DNA of 64,000 nucleotides from Gp7-AA10 sp035636095 (GCA_035636095.1 DASPZU010000084.1:106668-170667); one strand, 5' to 3'; counted from the stretch's first letter, positions 35,622 through 45,875 are shown. Program-made: numbers and translations. The notes: generated from the sequence alone by a model not told the origin.

Positions 35622-36587
35622 TTACTTGCCGGCTGCCGTGAGCAGCTCCTTCAATTTCATCTCCGTTTCCGCCTCGCCGGGCACGCACAGCGTCGGATCT
35701 TTCGACTCTCCGCTCGCGAGTGCTGCCGCATAGCCTTCGCAGTCCCAGCCGCAGGCGGTGCAGTCGGTCTGCGCCATGGCGGCGAACAATTTGTCTTTCA
35801 GCGATCCGTCTTTGGCGAGCTCGAGCCGCTGCGGCATCGGCATCTCGGGGTCGTGCCACGGCGCTTCTTCGGTCGGCTTGGCTGTCTCGGCGACCTGACT
35901 GGCAAGCTCGGGCGCGGGCGGCTGTTGCGTTCCCGCTTTCGCCCGGGCAGCGATCGACGCCGCAGGCCACGTGCCGTAATGCTTCCACTCGCCTTTGTAC
36001 ATGTTGACGTCTTTGACGTCCTTGCCGGTCGATCCCGCTTTCGGTCCGCCGCCCTCGGGAAAAACTTCCGGGTAGATGCGCGCGCCGGTGTCGATGCCAC
36101 GCACCGGAAAATCCTTTCGTAGCGGATGGCCGTTGAAGCCTTCCCACATCAGGATGCGCTCGAGATTCGGATGGCCGTCGAAGTGGATGCCCATCATGTC
36201 GAAGGTCTCGCGCTCATGCCAGTTAGCGGTCTTCCACACCGAGGTCACGGACGGTACGACCCCGTCCGAGAAAACCTTCAAACGGATGCGAGCATTTTTG
36301 CGAAACGAATAGAGCATGTAGGCGACCCCGTAGCGCGCCCCGCTCCATCCGGGATACTTCGAGTAATCGACGCCGGTGAGGTCGACCAGATAGTTGAAGC
36401 CGTCGTCCTTGAAGGCCTTGGCGACCTCGCGGATGCGATCGGCCGCGACCGAGAGCGTGATCTCGCCCGCGAATTCTTTTGCGTCCGTGATGGCTTCGCC
36501 GGCGCGTGCGACCCCCGCTGCGACCAGCGGGTCGCGTTTGATTTCGTCGGCGGTGCGGGCAGGGGATGCTGTTGCGGTCTCGGCCAA
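35622..36587 (-). CDS. nuoC: NADH-quinone oxidoreductase subunit C with extra C-terminal cysteine domain
   Basis: 321 aa, starting at TTG 36587 directly after the nuoB stop. Residues 40-200 are the normal 30-kDa subunit (WHERETFDMMGIHFDGHPNL, GHPLRKDFPVRGID). The unusual part is residues about 235-321: a Pro/Ala linker, then PMPQRLELAKDGSLKDKLFA and DCTACGWDCEGYAAALASGE, then LCVPGE. That gives C-x2-C-x3-C-x17-C. The same module ends NuoB. It resembles small Fe-S modules such as PF04060, so it may hold an additional cluster, but no structure is known to me. Confidence 0.93.
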   Translation of the reverse strand: MAETATASPARTADEIKRDPLVAAGVARAGEAITDAKEFAGEITLSVAADRIREVAKAFKDDGFNYLVDLTGVDYSKYPGWSGARYGVAYMLYSFRKNARIRLKVFSDGVVPSVTSVWKTANWHERETFDMMGIHFDGHPNLERILMWEGFNGHPLRKDFPVRGIDTGARIYPEVFPEGGGPKAGSTGKDVKDVNMYKGEWKHYGTWPAASIAARAKAGTQQPPAPELASQVAETAKPTEEAPWHDPEMPMPQRLELAKDGSLKDKLFAAMAQTDCTACGWDCEGYAAALASGESKDPTLCVPGEAETEMKLKELLTAAGK

Positions 36588-37613
36588 CTACGCTCCCTCG
36601 AATTCCTTTCCGGCCGCTTCCATCAGAGTCTTGAGCATGTCGAGTGTCTCGCTCTCGCCGGGTACGCAGAGCGAAATGTCTTTCGTCTCGCCGGTCGCGA
36701 TGGCCTCGGCGTAGCCTTCGCAGTCCCAACCGCACGCGCCGCAATCGGTCTGCGCCATGGCCGCGAACAATTTGGTTTTGAGATCGCCGTCTTTCGCCAT
36801 TTCCATGCGCTCGGGGAGCGTGAGGTGCTCATCGTGGAATGGGACCGAAGGGGCGGCCGGCGCTTCAGGAGCAGGCGCCTCCATGACGGCCGCCTCGGTC
36901 TGTGTGGCGATGGGCGCCTCGCCCGCCGCTGGGCCGGCGGGGGCGCCGGCCCCCACACTAGCCTTCGGCGCCGGCTTCGGCTTCTCCGGCGTGGGCACGC
37001 GCTTCACACCTGACATTGGCGCCGGTTTGAGCTGCTCGATGCGCAGTGCCGGGCCCTCATGGACCGGGCGGAGTGAATCGCGAACTGCAGCGCGCGCGAA
37101 GTCGTACGACTCGCCGCCTTTGCGCAGCACGTGCATTTTCTCGATCTTCTTCTGCAGCTCCATGAGTCCCCACATCAGCGCTTCGGGACGTGGAGGACAG
37201 CCGGGGACGTAGACGTCAACGGGGACGAGACGATCGACTCCCTGCGTCACGGCATAGGTGTCGTACGGACCGCCGCACGTCGCGCACGATCCCATGGCGA
37301 TGACCCATTTCGGATCGGGCATCTGGTCGTAGAGTCGCCGGACGATGGGCGCCATCTTCTCGACGACGGTGCCCGCAACGATCATGAGGTCAGATTGTCG
37401 CGGCGTGGCGCGGAAAACCTCCGCGCCGAACCGCGCCATGTCGTGGCGCGGGTCGAGCACCGCCATCATCTCGATGGCGCAACAGGCCAGGCCGAACTGC
37501 ATCGGCCACAGCGACGACTTCCGCGCCCAATTGAAGAACTTGTCGACTTTGGTGGTGAGGATGTTGCCTGCTGTGCCGGGCGCGAAATCGAAGCGGTTTT
37601 CGATCAGACCCAT
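36588..37613 (-). CDS. nuoB: NADH-quinone oxidoreductase subunit B with extra C-terminal cysteine domain
   Basis: 341 aa from ATG 37613; ordinary NuoB is about 160-220. Residues 1-180 contain the N2 cluster ligands: FGLACCAIEMMAV, GSCATCGGPYDTY and VPGCPPRPEALMWGL. Residues about 180-285 are a Pro/Ala/Glu-rich linker which includes a repeat-derived segment (GAGAPAGPAAG). Residues about 285-341 repeat the module seen in NuoC: LPERMEMAKDGDLKTKLFAA, DCGACGWDCEGYAEAIATGE and LCVPGE, again C-x2-C-x3-C-x17-C. It overlaps the nuoA end by 10 bp. The core function in N2 to quinone electron transfer is secure; the role of the tail is unknown. Confidence 0.94.
   Translation of the reverse strand: MGLIENRFDFAPGTAGNILTTKVDKFFNWARKSSLWPMQFGLACCAIEMMAVLDPRHDMARFGAEVFRATPRQSDLMIVAGTVVEKMAPIVRRLYDQMPDPKWVIAMGSCATCGGPYDTYAVTQGVDRLVPVDVYVPGCPPRPEALMWGLMELQKKIEKMHVLRKGGESYDFARAAVRDSLRPVHEGPALRIEQLKPAPMSGVKRVPTPEKPKPAPKASVGAGAPAGPAAGEAPIATQTEAAVMEAPAPEAPAAPSVPFHDEHLTLPERMEMAKDGDLKTKLFAAMAQTDCGACGWDCEGYAEAIATGETKDISLCVPGESETLDMLKTLMEAAGKEFEGA
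36925..36959 (-). repeat. GC-rich palindromic module inside nuoB, copy 1
   Basis: A 35-bp GC-rich partly palindromic stretch that matches 58942-58976 at 31 of 35 positions, in the same orientation and the same reading frame. It codes for SVGAGAPAGPAA in the NuoB linker. This resembles protein-coding palindromic elements that settle in tolerant linkers. Confidence 0.7.
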
Positions 37614-37963
37614 GAAAGGACCTTCCTCTTCCAAGCGTAGAAGTAACCGATCAGCAGGATCGCGAGAAAGACCGCCATCTCGACTGCGCCAAACCATCCG
37701 AGCTGCTTGAACCGGATCGCCCACGGGAAGAGGAAGACTGTCTCCACGTCGAAGATGATGAAGAGCACGGCGATGAGGAAGTACCGCACCGAGAAGCGGT
37801 GATCGAAAGCGTACGAGCTTGCCGGGACCCCGCACTCATACGGTTCGAGCTTCACCTTGTTCGCGCGCGACGCCCGAACGAGCGGCGCGAGAACGAACAG
37901 CGTCAAAACCGGCAGTGAGAGAACGATGAGTGCAGCTACCAGCAACACCGAGTAGTTGGCCAT
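37604..37963 (-). CDS. nuoA: NADH-quinone oxidoreductase subunit A
   Basis: 119 aa with three helices: YSVLLVAALIVLSLPVLTLF, SVRYFLIAVLFIIFDVETVF and FGAVEMAVFLAILLIGYFYA. The block KLEPYECGVP with the loop cysteine, and FDVETVFLFPWA, are diagnostic. It is the first gene of the minus-strand nuo operon; the region upstream (37964-38032) holds its leader, and repeat element E follows. Confidence 0.96.
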   Translation of the reverse strand: MANYSVLLVAALIVLSLPVLTLFVLAPLVRASRANKVKLEPYECGVPASSYAFDHRFSVRYFLIAVLFIIFDVETVFLFPWAIRFKQLGWFGAVEMAVFLAILLIGYFYAWKRKVLSWV

Positions 37964-38032
37964 ATTTTGCTGGTCAGCGAGACCGCCGTAATTGTAAACG
38001 GGCTAGAGAGATAGTCAACCTGATCGGCCTGA

Positions 38033-38122
38033 GAAATTTCAAATTTCGAATTTCGAATGAAAAATGAAGAATTGCTCCGCGTCATTCTTCATTCTTAGTT
38101 TTTCATTTGAAATTTGAAATTC
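38033..38122. repeat. Heptamer hairpin element E, between midA-like gene and nuoA
   Basis: AT-rich version of the same architecture. The left arm (38033-38072) is a 7-bp periodic series (CAAATTT, CGAATTT, CGAATGA, AAAATGA). The right arm (38083-38122) is its near reverse complement (CATTCTT twice, then CATTTGA, AATTTGA). The arms can pair imperfectly over almost 40 bp with an 11-nt GC-rich loop. The right arm reaches into the stop codon of the midA-like gene (38121-38123). Confidence 0.85.
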
Positions 38123-39218
38123 AAAAGAGCTTCCTTTGGAATGACCACCCCCCCGCCCGCACACCGTTTCCCTGCACCAGCACCCGCATTTCCTCGCCAA
38201 TTCCGTCCGGTAACACGAGCCGACGCGCTTCTTCACGCCTCTCGCGGACTTCCAGTGCTTGGTCAGCATTTGCCGCTCGGACGTCATCGAGCGGCGCGAG
38301 AAACTCGTGCTCCGTCGCGCCGGCAGCCAGGAGAAACTTCGCCTGACGATCGAAGAAGAGAGTCGTGAATCCATTGCGCTCGCCCGTCCGCTGCAGATCG
38401 CTGAAGTTGATGTGCGCCGTCAGATCCTGCTGCCCCGGTCTCGCAAGCAGATCGCGCGAGACCTGATGTCCGGAGTACGCGGCCGCCGTACCAAACTGCC
38501 GAGCGCGTCCCGAAAAAAGTCGCTTTTCGGGATAGCCGTAATCGAACGTCACGATCAATCCGCGCGTCACGAATCGGCAGATCTCCTCATACAGCGATTC
38601 CCATTCGAGAGAGACGTCCACGAATTGGCCGTCGTGCAGCTCAATGCCGCGCTCCTCAAAGTAGTCCTCGTACGCCCCCTCGGCTTCGTGTTCGCTCCAG
38701 TCAAGCGCACCGTCGCGCTCGGTCACCCACAACTCGTGAAGATGTTCGCCGCGCATCACCAGCCGCCCGAATGGCAGCGCGTCGAATAGCTCGTTGCAGA
38801 TGATGAGCTGTGCATCGCCACCGGGAACATCCGCGAGATTCGTGGTGAAGTTGACGCCTTCGCGATGGCTCACTCGATCGAGCGATCGGTCCACGCCCCA
38901 GAATTGCGCGTTCTCGGCCGGCTTGTATAGAGAATGGGTAAGCGATCCGTCCCCGCAGCCCACATCCACAATAGTGGACATTCCGCCGTCAACTAATGCC
39001 CTAAATTCGGAAATTAGCAGGCTCAGCACGAAGGAAAATAGCGGGCTGATCTGGGGGGACGTGACAAAATCGCCCGTTTTTCCCACCGGAGACTCCCCGC
39101 GGGCGTAATAGCCGAGCTCGGGATAGTAAAGCGCGACTTCCACGAAATCGCGAAACGGTAAGTCGCTATCTTGGAGCATTTTGTGCAAGGGGCCGGAAAG
39201 GGAACGCCCGGAGTTCAT
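38121..39218 (-). CDS. MidA/NDUFAF7-family SAM-dependent methyltransferase
   Basis: 365 aa from ATG 39218 (a GTG at 39233 is an alternative). Family blocks: FRDFVEVALYYPELGYYARG, GKTGDFVTSPQISPLFSFVL, TIVDVGCGDGSLTHSLY (SAM motif I) and NELFDALPFGRLVMRGEHLH. In mitochondria NDUFAF7 dimethylates an arginine of the NuoD homologue and is required for complex I assembly. The gene lies directly upstream of nuoA on the same strand, which fits a maturation role here. The bacterial substrate is inferred, not known. Confidence 0.87.
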   Translation of the reverse strand: MNSGRSLSGPLHKMLQDSDLPFRDFVEVALYYPELGYYARGESPVGKTGDFVTSPQISPLFSFVLSLLISEFRALVDGGMSTIVDVGCGDGSLTHSLYKPAENAQFWGVDRSLDRVSHREGVNFTTNLADVPGGDAQLIICNELFDALPFGRLVMRGEHLHELWVTERDGALDWSEHEAEGAYEDYFEERGIELHDGQFVDVSLEWESLYEEICRFVTRGLIVTFDYGYPEKRLFSGRARQFGTAAAYSGHQVSRDLLARPGQQDLTAHINFSDLQRTGERNGFTTLFFDRQAKFLLAAGATEHEFLAPLDDVRAANADQALEVRERREEARRLVLPDGIGEEMRVLVQGNGVRAGGWSFQRKLF

Positions 39219-39323
39219 CCGGCGATCGTACACCTCTGATGCGACGTGGATAACGAATTATTAGGACGGATGGCATCTCAGTTGCGATACCTGAGGGTCG
39301 GTCAATCAACAGGGAGGAGAAAA

Positions 39324-39974
39324 ATGAAAAAGTACATCGCAATGCTTCTGACCGTGCTTGTGGCTGCTCTGCCGACATTCGCGCAGACGACCGATGATCA
39401 CGCGAAGGCCAAAAAGGGCGCTGTGATCGGCGGCGTGGCAGGCGCCATCGCGGGCGCAGTCATCGGCAACAACCGAGGACACCACAGTTCCAAGCGTGGC
39501 GCAGTGGTCGGCGGAATCGCCGGTACGGCGGCTGGTGCAATCGTCGGCGCCATGATGGACAAGCAGGAACGCGAGCTCCGGCAGATCCAGGGAGTGGACG
39601 TCACTCGCACCGCACCGGATGAAGTGAGGGTGACGGTGAAGAACGAAGTGCTCTTCGACTTCAATTCGTCTGAGCTGCGGTCGGCCTCGCGCGCATCGCT
39701 TCGCGACATGTCGGATGTGTTCCAGAAGTATCCCGACACGACGCTCTATGTTGAAGGACACACCGACTCGATCGGCTCCGCCTCCTACAACAAGCGCCTG
39801 TCGCTCCGGCGTGCAGATTCAGTCGCTAATTACCTCGAAGAGCTCGGGGTGAAAGGCGGCCGCGTCAATACCTACGGCTTCGGCAAGTCGCAGCCGCGTG
39901 CTACCAATAGCACCGCTGCCGGCCGTCAGTTGAACCGCCGCGTCGAGATTCACGTCCGCGCCAACGCATCCTAA
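39324..39974 (+). CDS. OmpA-family protein with glycine-zipper region
   Basis: 216 aa from ATG 39324 after an AGGGAGGAG ribosome-binding site. The signal peptide is MKKYIAMLLTVLVAALPTFA. Residues 30-80 form a Gly/Ala-rich zipper (AVIGGVAGAIAGAVIGNNRG), then an OmpA-C domain: VLFDFNSSELRSASRASLRD, LYVEGHTDSIGSASYNKRLS and GRQLNRRVEIHVRA, with the Asp and Arg that bind peptidoglycan diaminopimelate. It tethers the envelope to peptidoglycan. It is paralogous to the next gene and has its own terminator. Confidence 0.9.
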   Translation: MKKYIAMLLTVLVAALPTFAQTTDDHAKAKKGAVIGGVAGAIAGAVIGNNRGHHSSKRGAVVGGIAGTAAGAIVGAMMDKQERELRQIQGVDVTRTAPDEVRVTVKNEVLFDFNSSELRSASRASLRDMSDVFQKYPDTTLYVEGHTDSIGSASYNKRLSLRRADSVANYLEELGVKGGRVNTYGFGKSQPRATNSTAAGRQLNRRVEIHVRANAS

Positions 39975-39985
39975 GTAGTAAAGTG

Positions 39986-40020
39986 AAAGGCGCTCCCGAA
40001 CGCGGAGCGCCTTTCTATTT
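39986..40020 (+). terminator. Intrinsic terminator after the first OmpA gene
   Basis: An 11-bp stem, aaaggcgctcc (39986-39996) with ggagcgccttt (40004-40014), a 7-nt loop and a short, interrupted T-rich tail (CTATTT). It lies between the paralogous OmpA genes, so the second gene needs readthrough or its own promoter. Confidence 0.75.
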
Positions 40021-40035
40021 CTTCGGAGGCAGTTA

Positions 40036-40683
40036 ATGATCCGCAAAGCGTCAGCCCTTTTCTTCGCCACAGTTTTTGTTGTGGCGTGCGCGAGCAGCAA
40101 TCCTGACGACCCGAACCAGAAAGCGAAACGCGGTGCCGGCGTCGGCGCGGCAGCGGGAGCCGTCGTGGGTGCGATCATCGGCAATCAGTCGGGCAATCCG
40201 CGCACGGGGGCGGCGGTTGGCGCAGCGATCGGCGCTGCCGCCGGCGGAGCCATTGGTCATCGGATGGACCAGCAGCAGAAAGAGCTGCAGCAGATTCCCG
40301 GCGTCGAGGTGACGCGGCCGGCGGAGAACGAGATCGCTGTTCAGCTGACGAACGACATCCTCTTCGACTTCAATTCGGCGGCTCTTCGTCCCGAATCACG
40401 GCAGACGCTTCGCGACCTTGCGAGCAACTTCCAACGCTATCCAGATGAGACTGTGAGCGTGGAAGGCCACACCGACAACGTCGGCTCTCCGGAATACAAC
40501 CAGGGACTTTCCGAGAGGCGTGCTTACAGCGTCCGTGACTATCTCGCGGATCAGAGCGTTGCTCCTTCTCGCATCTCGGCGATCGGCTACGGTGAGACGA
40601 AGCCCAAGTCATCGAACGACACGCCGGAAGGCCGCCAGCTCAACCGCAGAGTCGAGATCCACATCCGCGCCACGCAAGGATGA
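40036..40683 (+). CDS. OmpA-family lipoprotein with glycine-zipper region
   Basis: 215 aa, GGAGG ribosome-binding site. A lipobox (TVFVVAC, Cys18) predicts an outer-membrane lipoprotein. The layout copies the preceding protein: glycine zipper (GVGAAAGAVVGAIIGNQSGN), the shared linker QQKELQQIPGVEVTRP, then OmpA-C (ILFDFNSAALRPESRQTLRD, VSVEGHTDNVGSPEYNQGLS, GRQLNRRVEIHIRA). One paralogue keeps a cleavable signal peptide and this one a lipid anchor, so they probably work at different envelope positions. Confidence 0.92.
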   Translation: MIRKASALFFATVFVVACASSNPDDPNQKAKRGAGVGAAAGAVVGAIIGNQSGNPRTGAAVGAAIGAAAGGAIGHRMDQQQKELQQIPGVEVTRPAENEIAVQLTNDILFDFNSAALRPESRQTLRDLASNFQRYPDETVSVEGHTDNVGSPEYNQGLSERRAYSVRDYLADQSVAPSRISAIGYGETKPKSSNDTPEGRQLNRRVEIHIRATQG

Positions 40684-40720
40684 TGGGTGAGAGGGGCGTG
40701 TTACAATCCGCGCCCCAAAT

Positions 40721-40748
40721 ATCCCGCCCCTGTGATTCGCGGCGGGAT
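40721..40748 (+). other. GC hairpin upstream of the pyrophosphatase gene
   Basis: ATCCCGCC (40721-40728) and GGCGGGAT (40741-40748) form a perfect 8-bp stem with a 12-nt loop in the 89-bp gap. No T-tract follows, so it is not a clear terminator. It might affect mRNA start or stability, and a TACAAT hexamer lies at 40703-40708. Confidence 0.4.
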
Positions 40749-40772
40749 CTTCACCGCACTCACGGAGGAATT

Positions 40773-43229
<2,457 letters not shown>

Positions 43230-43239
43230 GCCGTCACCC

Positions 43240-43285
43240 GGTCCCGCTTCGCGGGACCACCCTCTCCCCGCTCGCGGGGAGAGGG
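43240..43285 (+). repeat. Twin GC hairpins after the pyrophosphatase gene
   Basis: Two adjacent perfect hairpins: ggtcccgc/gcgggacc (43240-43258, 3-nt loop) and an 11-bp stem ccctctccccg/cggggagaggg (43260-43285, 4-nt loop CTCG). They begin 10 bp after the hppA stop and end before yjbQ. The second resembles a dispersed REP-like sequence known from many high-GC genomes. They could act as a transcript stabiliser or partial terminator. Confidence 0.75.
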
Positions 43286-43307
43286 ACGGGGTGAGGGGCG
43301 CCACCAC

Positions 43308-43703
43308 ATGCGCGATAAGACTTTCACCATACGAACGAGCGCACGCGAGCAGATCGTCATCATCACCGATGAGGTGCAGCGCGCGCTCGCCGATCTCACC
43401 GACGGCGACGGCATCTGCACGGTCGTGACGCCTCACACCACGTGCGCGATCTCCGTCAATGAAAATGCCGATCCCGACGTGCCGGCCGATCTCACCAAAG
43501 CGCTGCGTGCGCTCGTTCCCGACGTGAAATTCCGGCACAGCGAGGGCAACTCCGACGCGCACTTTCTGTCGATGCTCATCGGCACATCGCTCTCATGGCC
43601 CTATCGCAATGGAAAGTTGATCTTCGGGACGTGGCAGGGCATCTACTTCATCGAGCTCGATGGGCCCCGCAGCCGCAAGGTGACCGTCTACGTGAACGAT
43701 TGA
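43308..43703 (+). CDS. YjbQ-family protein (UPF0047)
   Basis: 131 aa, the normal length of the family. Conserved blocks: GICTVVTPHTTCAISVNENA, VKFRHSEGNSDAHFLSMLIG and LIFGTWQGIYFIELDGPRSR, with the His residues of the family in THTTC-like and NSDAH segments. YjbQ proteins can show thiamine phosphate synthase activity in vitro, but their main role is not settled. The last 42 bp are repeated, with changes, at 49528-49569. Confidence 0.92.
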   Translation: MRDKTFTIRTSAREQIVIITDEVQRALADLTDGDGICTVVTPHTTCAISVNENADPDVPADLTKALRALVPDVKFRHSEGNSDAHFLSMLIGTSLSWPYRNGKLIFGTWQGIYFIELDGPRSRKVTVYVND

Positions 43704-43706
43704 CGA

Positions 43707-44131
43707 TTACCCAGTCGCGATCTCGAGTGCGTCTTGGTCGAACCGTTTGGTCAAGTCCGAGAAATACACGAGGCCGATGATTGCACCGCCGACAAGGGGC
43801 TCGAGGGTCTCGACGTGGCACCAGTTGCAGTCGTTACCGACGGACCCGAAGCGGCGACCAGCAGAATCCACGCTGCCCAGGCGCCAACGTAGAGAATTCG
43901 AGCCGGCCACCAGTAATTCAGTAGCCCGATCCACGAGACCAGAGTAACCACCGCGATGCCCGCCCAGAGCGGAAACCACACCGTGTGGGTTAGGCTCGCG
44001 TGACGCGAACTCACGTAGTCGCGCAGGGGCGGCGGAAGGGTTGAGCTCAACACGAAATCCCCTGCCAGGGTGAGCATGACCAAGACGAAGTCTGCTACGA
44101 CGAGAATGAGGAGTACTCGGTCGTTTCGCAT
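43707..44131 (-). pseudogene. Frameshifted small membrane protein gene
   Basis: ATG 44131 follows a good GGAGG site and opens RNDRVLLILVVADFVLVMLT and WFPLWAGIAVVTLVSWIGLL, clear membrane helices, and then GPSVTT. From there the same frame becomes Ser/Thr-rich nonsense. The neighbouring frame supplies the natural end, LEPLVGGAIIGLVYFSDLTK, which fits a fourth helix. The switch lies near 43815-43830. A single-base indel in the genome or assembly is the simplest reading; the intact product would be about 140 aa of unknown function. Confidence 0.7.
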
Positions 44132-44180
44132 CGCCGCCTCCTTCCAAATCTTACGAGGTTTCGCGGCAGCAGGTTGCGGC

Positions 44181-44198
44181 GCATGACACATGTCATGC
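44181..44198. promoter_or_regulatory. Perfect 8+2+8 palindrome, probable operator
   Basis: gcatgaca-ca-tgtcatgc lies between the divergent frameshifted gene (start 44131) and the ABC exporter operon (start 44255). Size and symmetry fit a dimeric regulator. The response regulator encoded at the end of the same operon (48731-49333) is one candidate, by analogy with DesR-controlled ABC genes, but this is inference. Confidence 0.55.
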
Positions 44199-44254
44199 CG
44201 ATCCTCTGACGTTCTCCAGTGTTGTTTCCCGCCGGACGAGCCGATCGTGGAGGC

Positions 44255-45139
44255 ATGAACACACCGGCAGAACTAAACGGAGTCACCAGGCGATTCGGCA
44301 CGACGGTTGCGCTCGACAATGTCACTCTCACCATTCGGCCGGCCGAGCTGGTCGCGCTTCTCGGACCCAACGGCGCTGGAAAAACCACCGCCGTGCGTTT
44401 GCTGCTCGGCCTCACCCGTGTGGACTCGGGATCGGTGTCCGTTTTCGGACTCGATCCGCGCCGGCCGCGCAACCGCGTCCGCACCGGCGCCATGCTGCAG
44501 GTCGGACGCGTTCCGGAGACGCTCCGCGTCGCCGAACACATCGATCTTTTCTCCAGCTACTACGCGAATCCATTGCCGAGCGCGGAGGTCATCGCGATCG
44601 CGGGCCTGCGCGGATTGGAGCGCCGTCTTTTCGGCGAGATCTCCGGCGGTCAGAAGCAGCGCCTGCTCTTCGCGCTGGCGATCTGCGGCGACCCCGATCT
44701 GCTGATCCTCGACGAGCCAACCGTCGGCCTCGATGTCGACGCACGCCGAGGCATCTGGGAACAAATTCGCCGCTTTGTCGGGAAAGGCGGCGCGGTGCTG
44801 CTCACGACGCACTATCTTCAGGAGGCCGACTCGCTTGCCGATCGGATCATCGTCATCGATCATGGCCGAGTCATCGCAGAAGGTTCGCCGGCCGAGATCA
44901 AAACGCGCGTCTCGGGCAAGCGAATCCGCTGCTCGACCGCGCTGCCGCCGGAACAGCTCACGGCATTGCCGTTCGTCACCAGCGCGACCCGCGATGGAGT
45001 GATCATGGAAGTACTGACATCCAACAGCGAGGCGGTCGTGCGCGAGCTGCTGGCGCGCGATCGGTCGCTGTCGAATCTGGAAGTGACCAGCGCCGGTCTC
45101 GAAGAAGCGTTTCTCTCGCTCACCAAGGAGGTCGCATGA
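44255..45139 (+). CDS. ABC-2 exporter ATP-binding protein
   Basis: 294 aa from ATG 44255 (GTGGAGG site). Walker A is GPNGAGKTT, the signature ISGGQKQRLLFALAI, Walker B LLILDEPTVGLD, and the H-loop LTTHYLQEAD. The C-terminus (residues 215-294) is the regulatory domain of DrrA/YxdL-like exporters. With the following permease it forms a drug, lipid or peptide exporter. It is the first gene of an operon ending with a DesK/DesR-like pair, a combination often used for sensing envelope or lipid stress. Confidence 0.9.
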   Translation: MNTPAELNGVTRRFGTTVALDNVTLTIRPAELVALLGPNGAGKTTAVRLLLGLTRVDSGSVSVFGLDPRRPRNRVRTGAMLQVGRVPETLRVAEHIDLFSSYYANPLPSAEVIAIAGLRGLERRLFGEISGGQKQRLLFALAICGDPDLLILDEPTVGLDVDARRGIWEQIRRFVGKGGAVLLTTHYLQEADSLADRIIVIDHGRVIAEGSPAEIKTRVSGKRIRCSTALPPEQLTALPFVTSATRDGVIMEVLTSNSEAVVRELLARDRSLSNLEVTSAGLEEAFLSLTKEVA

Positions 45140-45873
45140 TGCGAGTTCACCTGCTCGAATTGAAGTACGAGTTCCTGAAAATGTTTCGGCTGCCGGCGTA
45201 CGTGATTCCCACGCTGGCGTTCCCTTTGATCTTCTACATTTTCTTCGGCCTGGCATTCGGACAGAAGGCAGCCGCTTCCTATCTCATCGCCACTTACGGG
45301 GCGTTCGGCGTGATCGGCGCCTCGCTCTTCGGCTTCGGCGTGAGCGTGGCGGTGGAGCGCGGCCAGGGATGGCTGCAGGTCAAACGCGCAACGCCGATGC
45401 CGCTGAGCGCGTGGTTCGGAGCCAAGATCGGCATGGCGCTGCTGTTCAGTTCCATCATCGTCGCCTGTCTCTCGCTCCTCGGCATCTTCCTCGGCGGCGT
45501 CCATTTCGCGCCAACGGTGTGGCCGCTGTTGTTCATCGCTCTGGTCGCCGGTGCGCTGCCGTTCTGCGCGCTCGGGCTGATGATCGGCTACTTCGCCGGA
45601 CCAAACTCCGCGCCGGCAATCGTGAACATCGTCTACCTGCCCATGTCTTTTCTGTCGGGGTTGTGGATTCCGATCGAGTTCATGCCGAAGTTTCTCCAGA
45701 AGATCGCGCCCGTGCTTCCACCGTTTCATCTTTCACAGCTCGCGCTCATCATCATCGGCGCCGCCAAAGGCTCGGCCATCGTCCACATTCTCGCGCTGGT
45801 TGCGTTCACGCTGCTCTTTCTCGTGCTGGCGACCATTGCCTATCGTCGCGATGAAGGAAAGGTATACGGTTAA
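45136..45873 (+). CDS. ABC-2 exporter permease
   Basis: 245 aa, overlapping the ATPase stop by 4 bp (ATGA). Six helices: FRLPAYVIPTLAFPLIFYIF, YGAFGVIGASLFGFGVSVAV, IGMALLFSSIIVACLSLLGI, TVWPLLFIALVAGALPFCAL, IVNIVYLPMSFLSGLWIPIE and VHILALVAFTLLFLVLATIA. The YLPMSFLSGLWIP block is typical of ABC2 membrane proteins of the DrrB/NodJ type. The substrate is unknown. Confidence 0.9.
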   Translation: MMRVHLLELKYEFLKMFRLPAYVIPTLAFPLIFYIFFGLAFGQKAAASYLIATYGAFGVIGASLFGFGVSVAVERGQGWLQVKRATPMPLSAWFGAKIGMALLFSSIIVACLSLLGIFLGGVHFAPTVWPLLFIALVAGALPFCALGLMIGYFAGPNSAPAIVNIVYLPMSFLSGLWIPIEFMPKFLQKIAPVLPPFHLSQLALIIIGAAKGSAIVHILALVAFTLLFLVLATIAYRRDEGKVYG

Positions 45874-45875
45874 TT

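Noticed and set aside
40721..40748. Terminator of the OmpA lipoprotein gene
   Set aside because: The stem is good but no T-tract follows on either strand, and the loop is long; described as a hairpin only.
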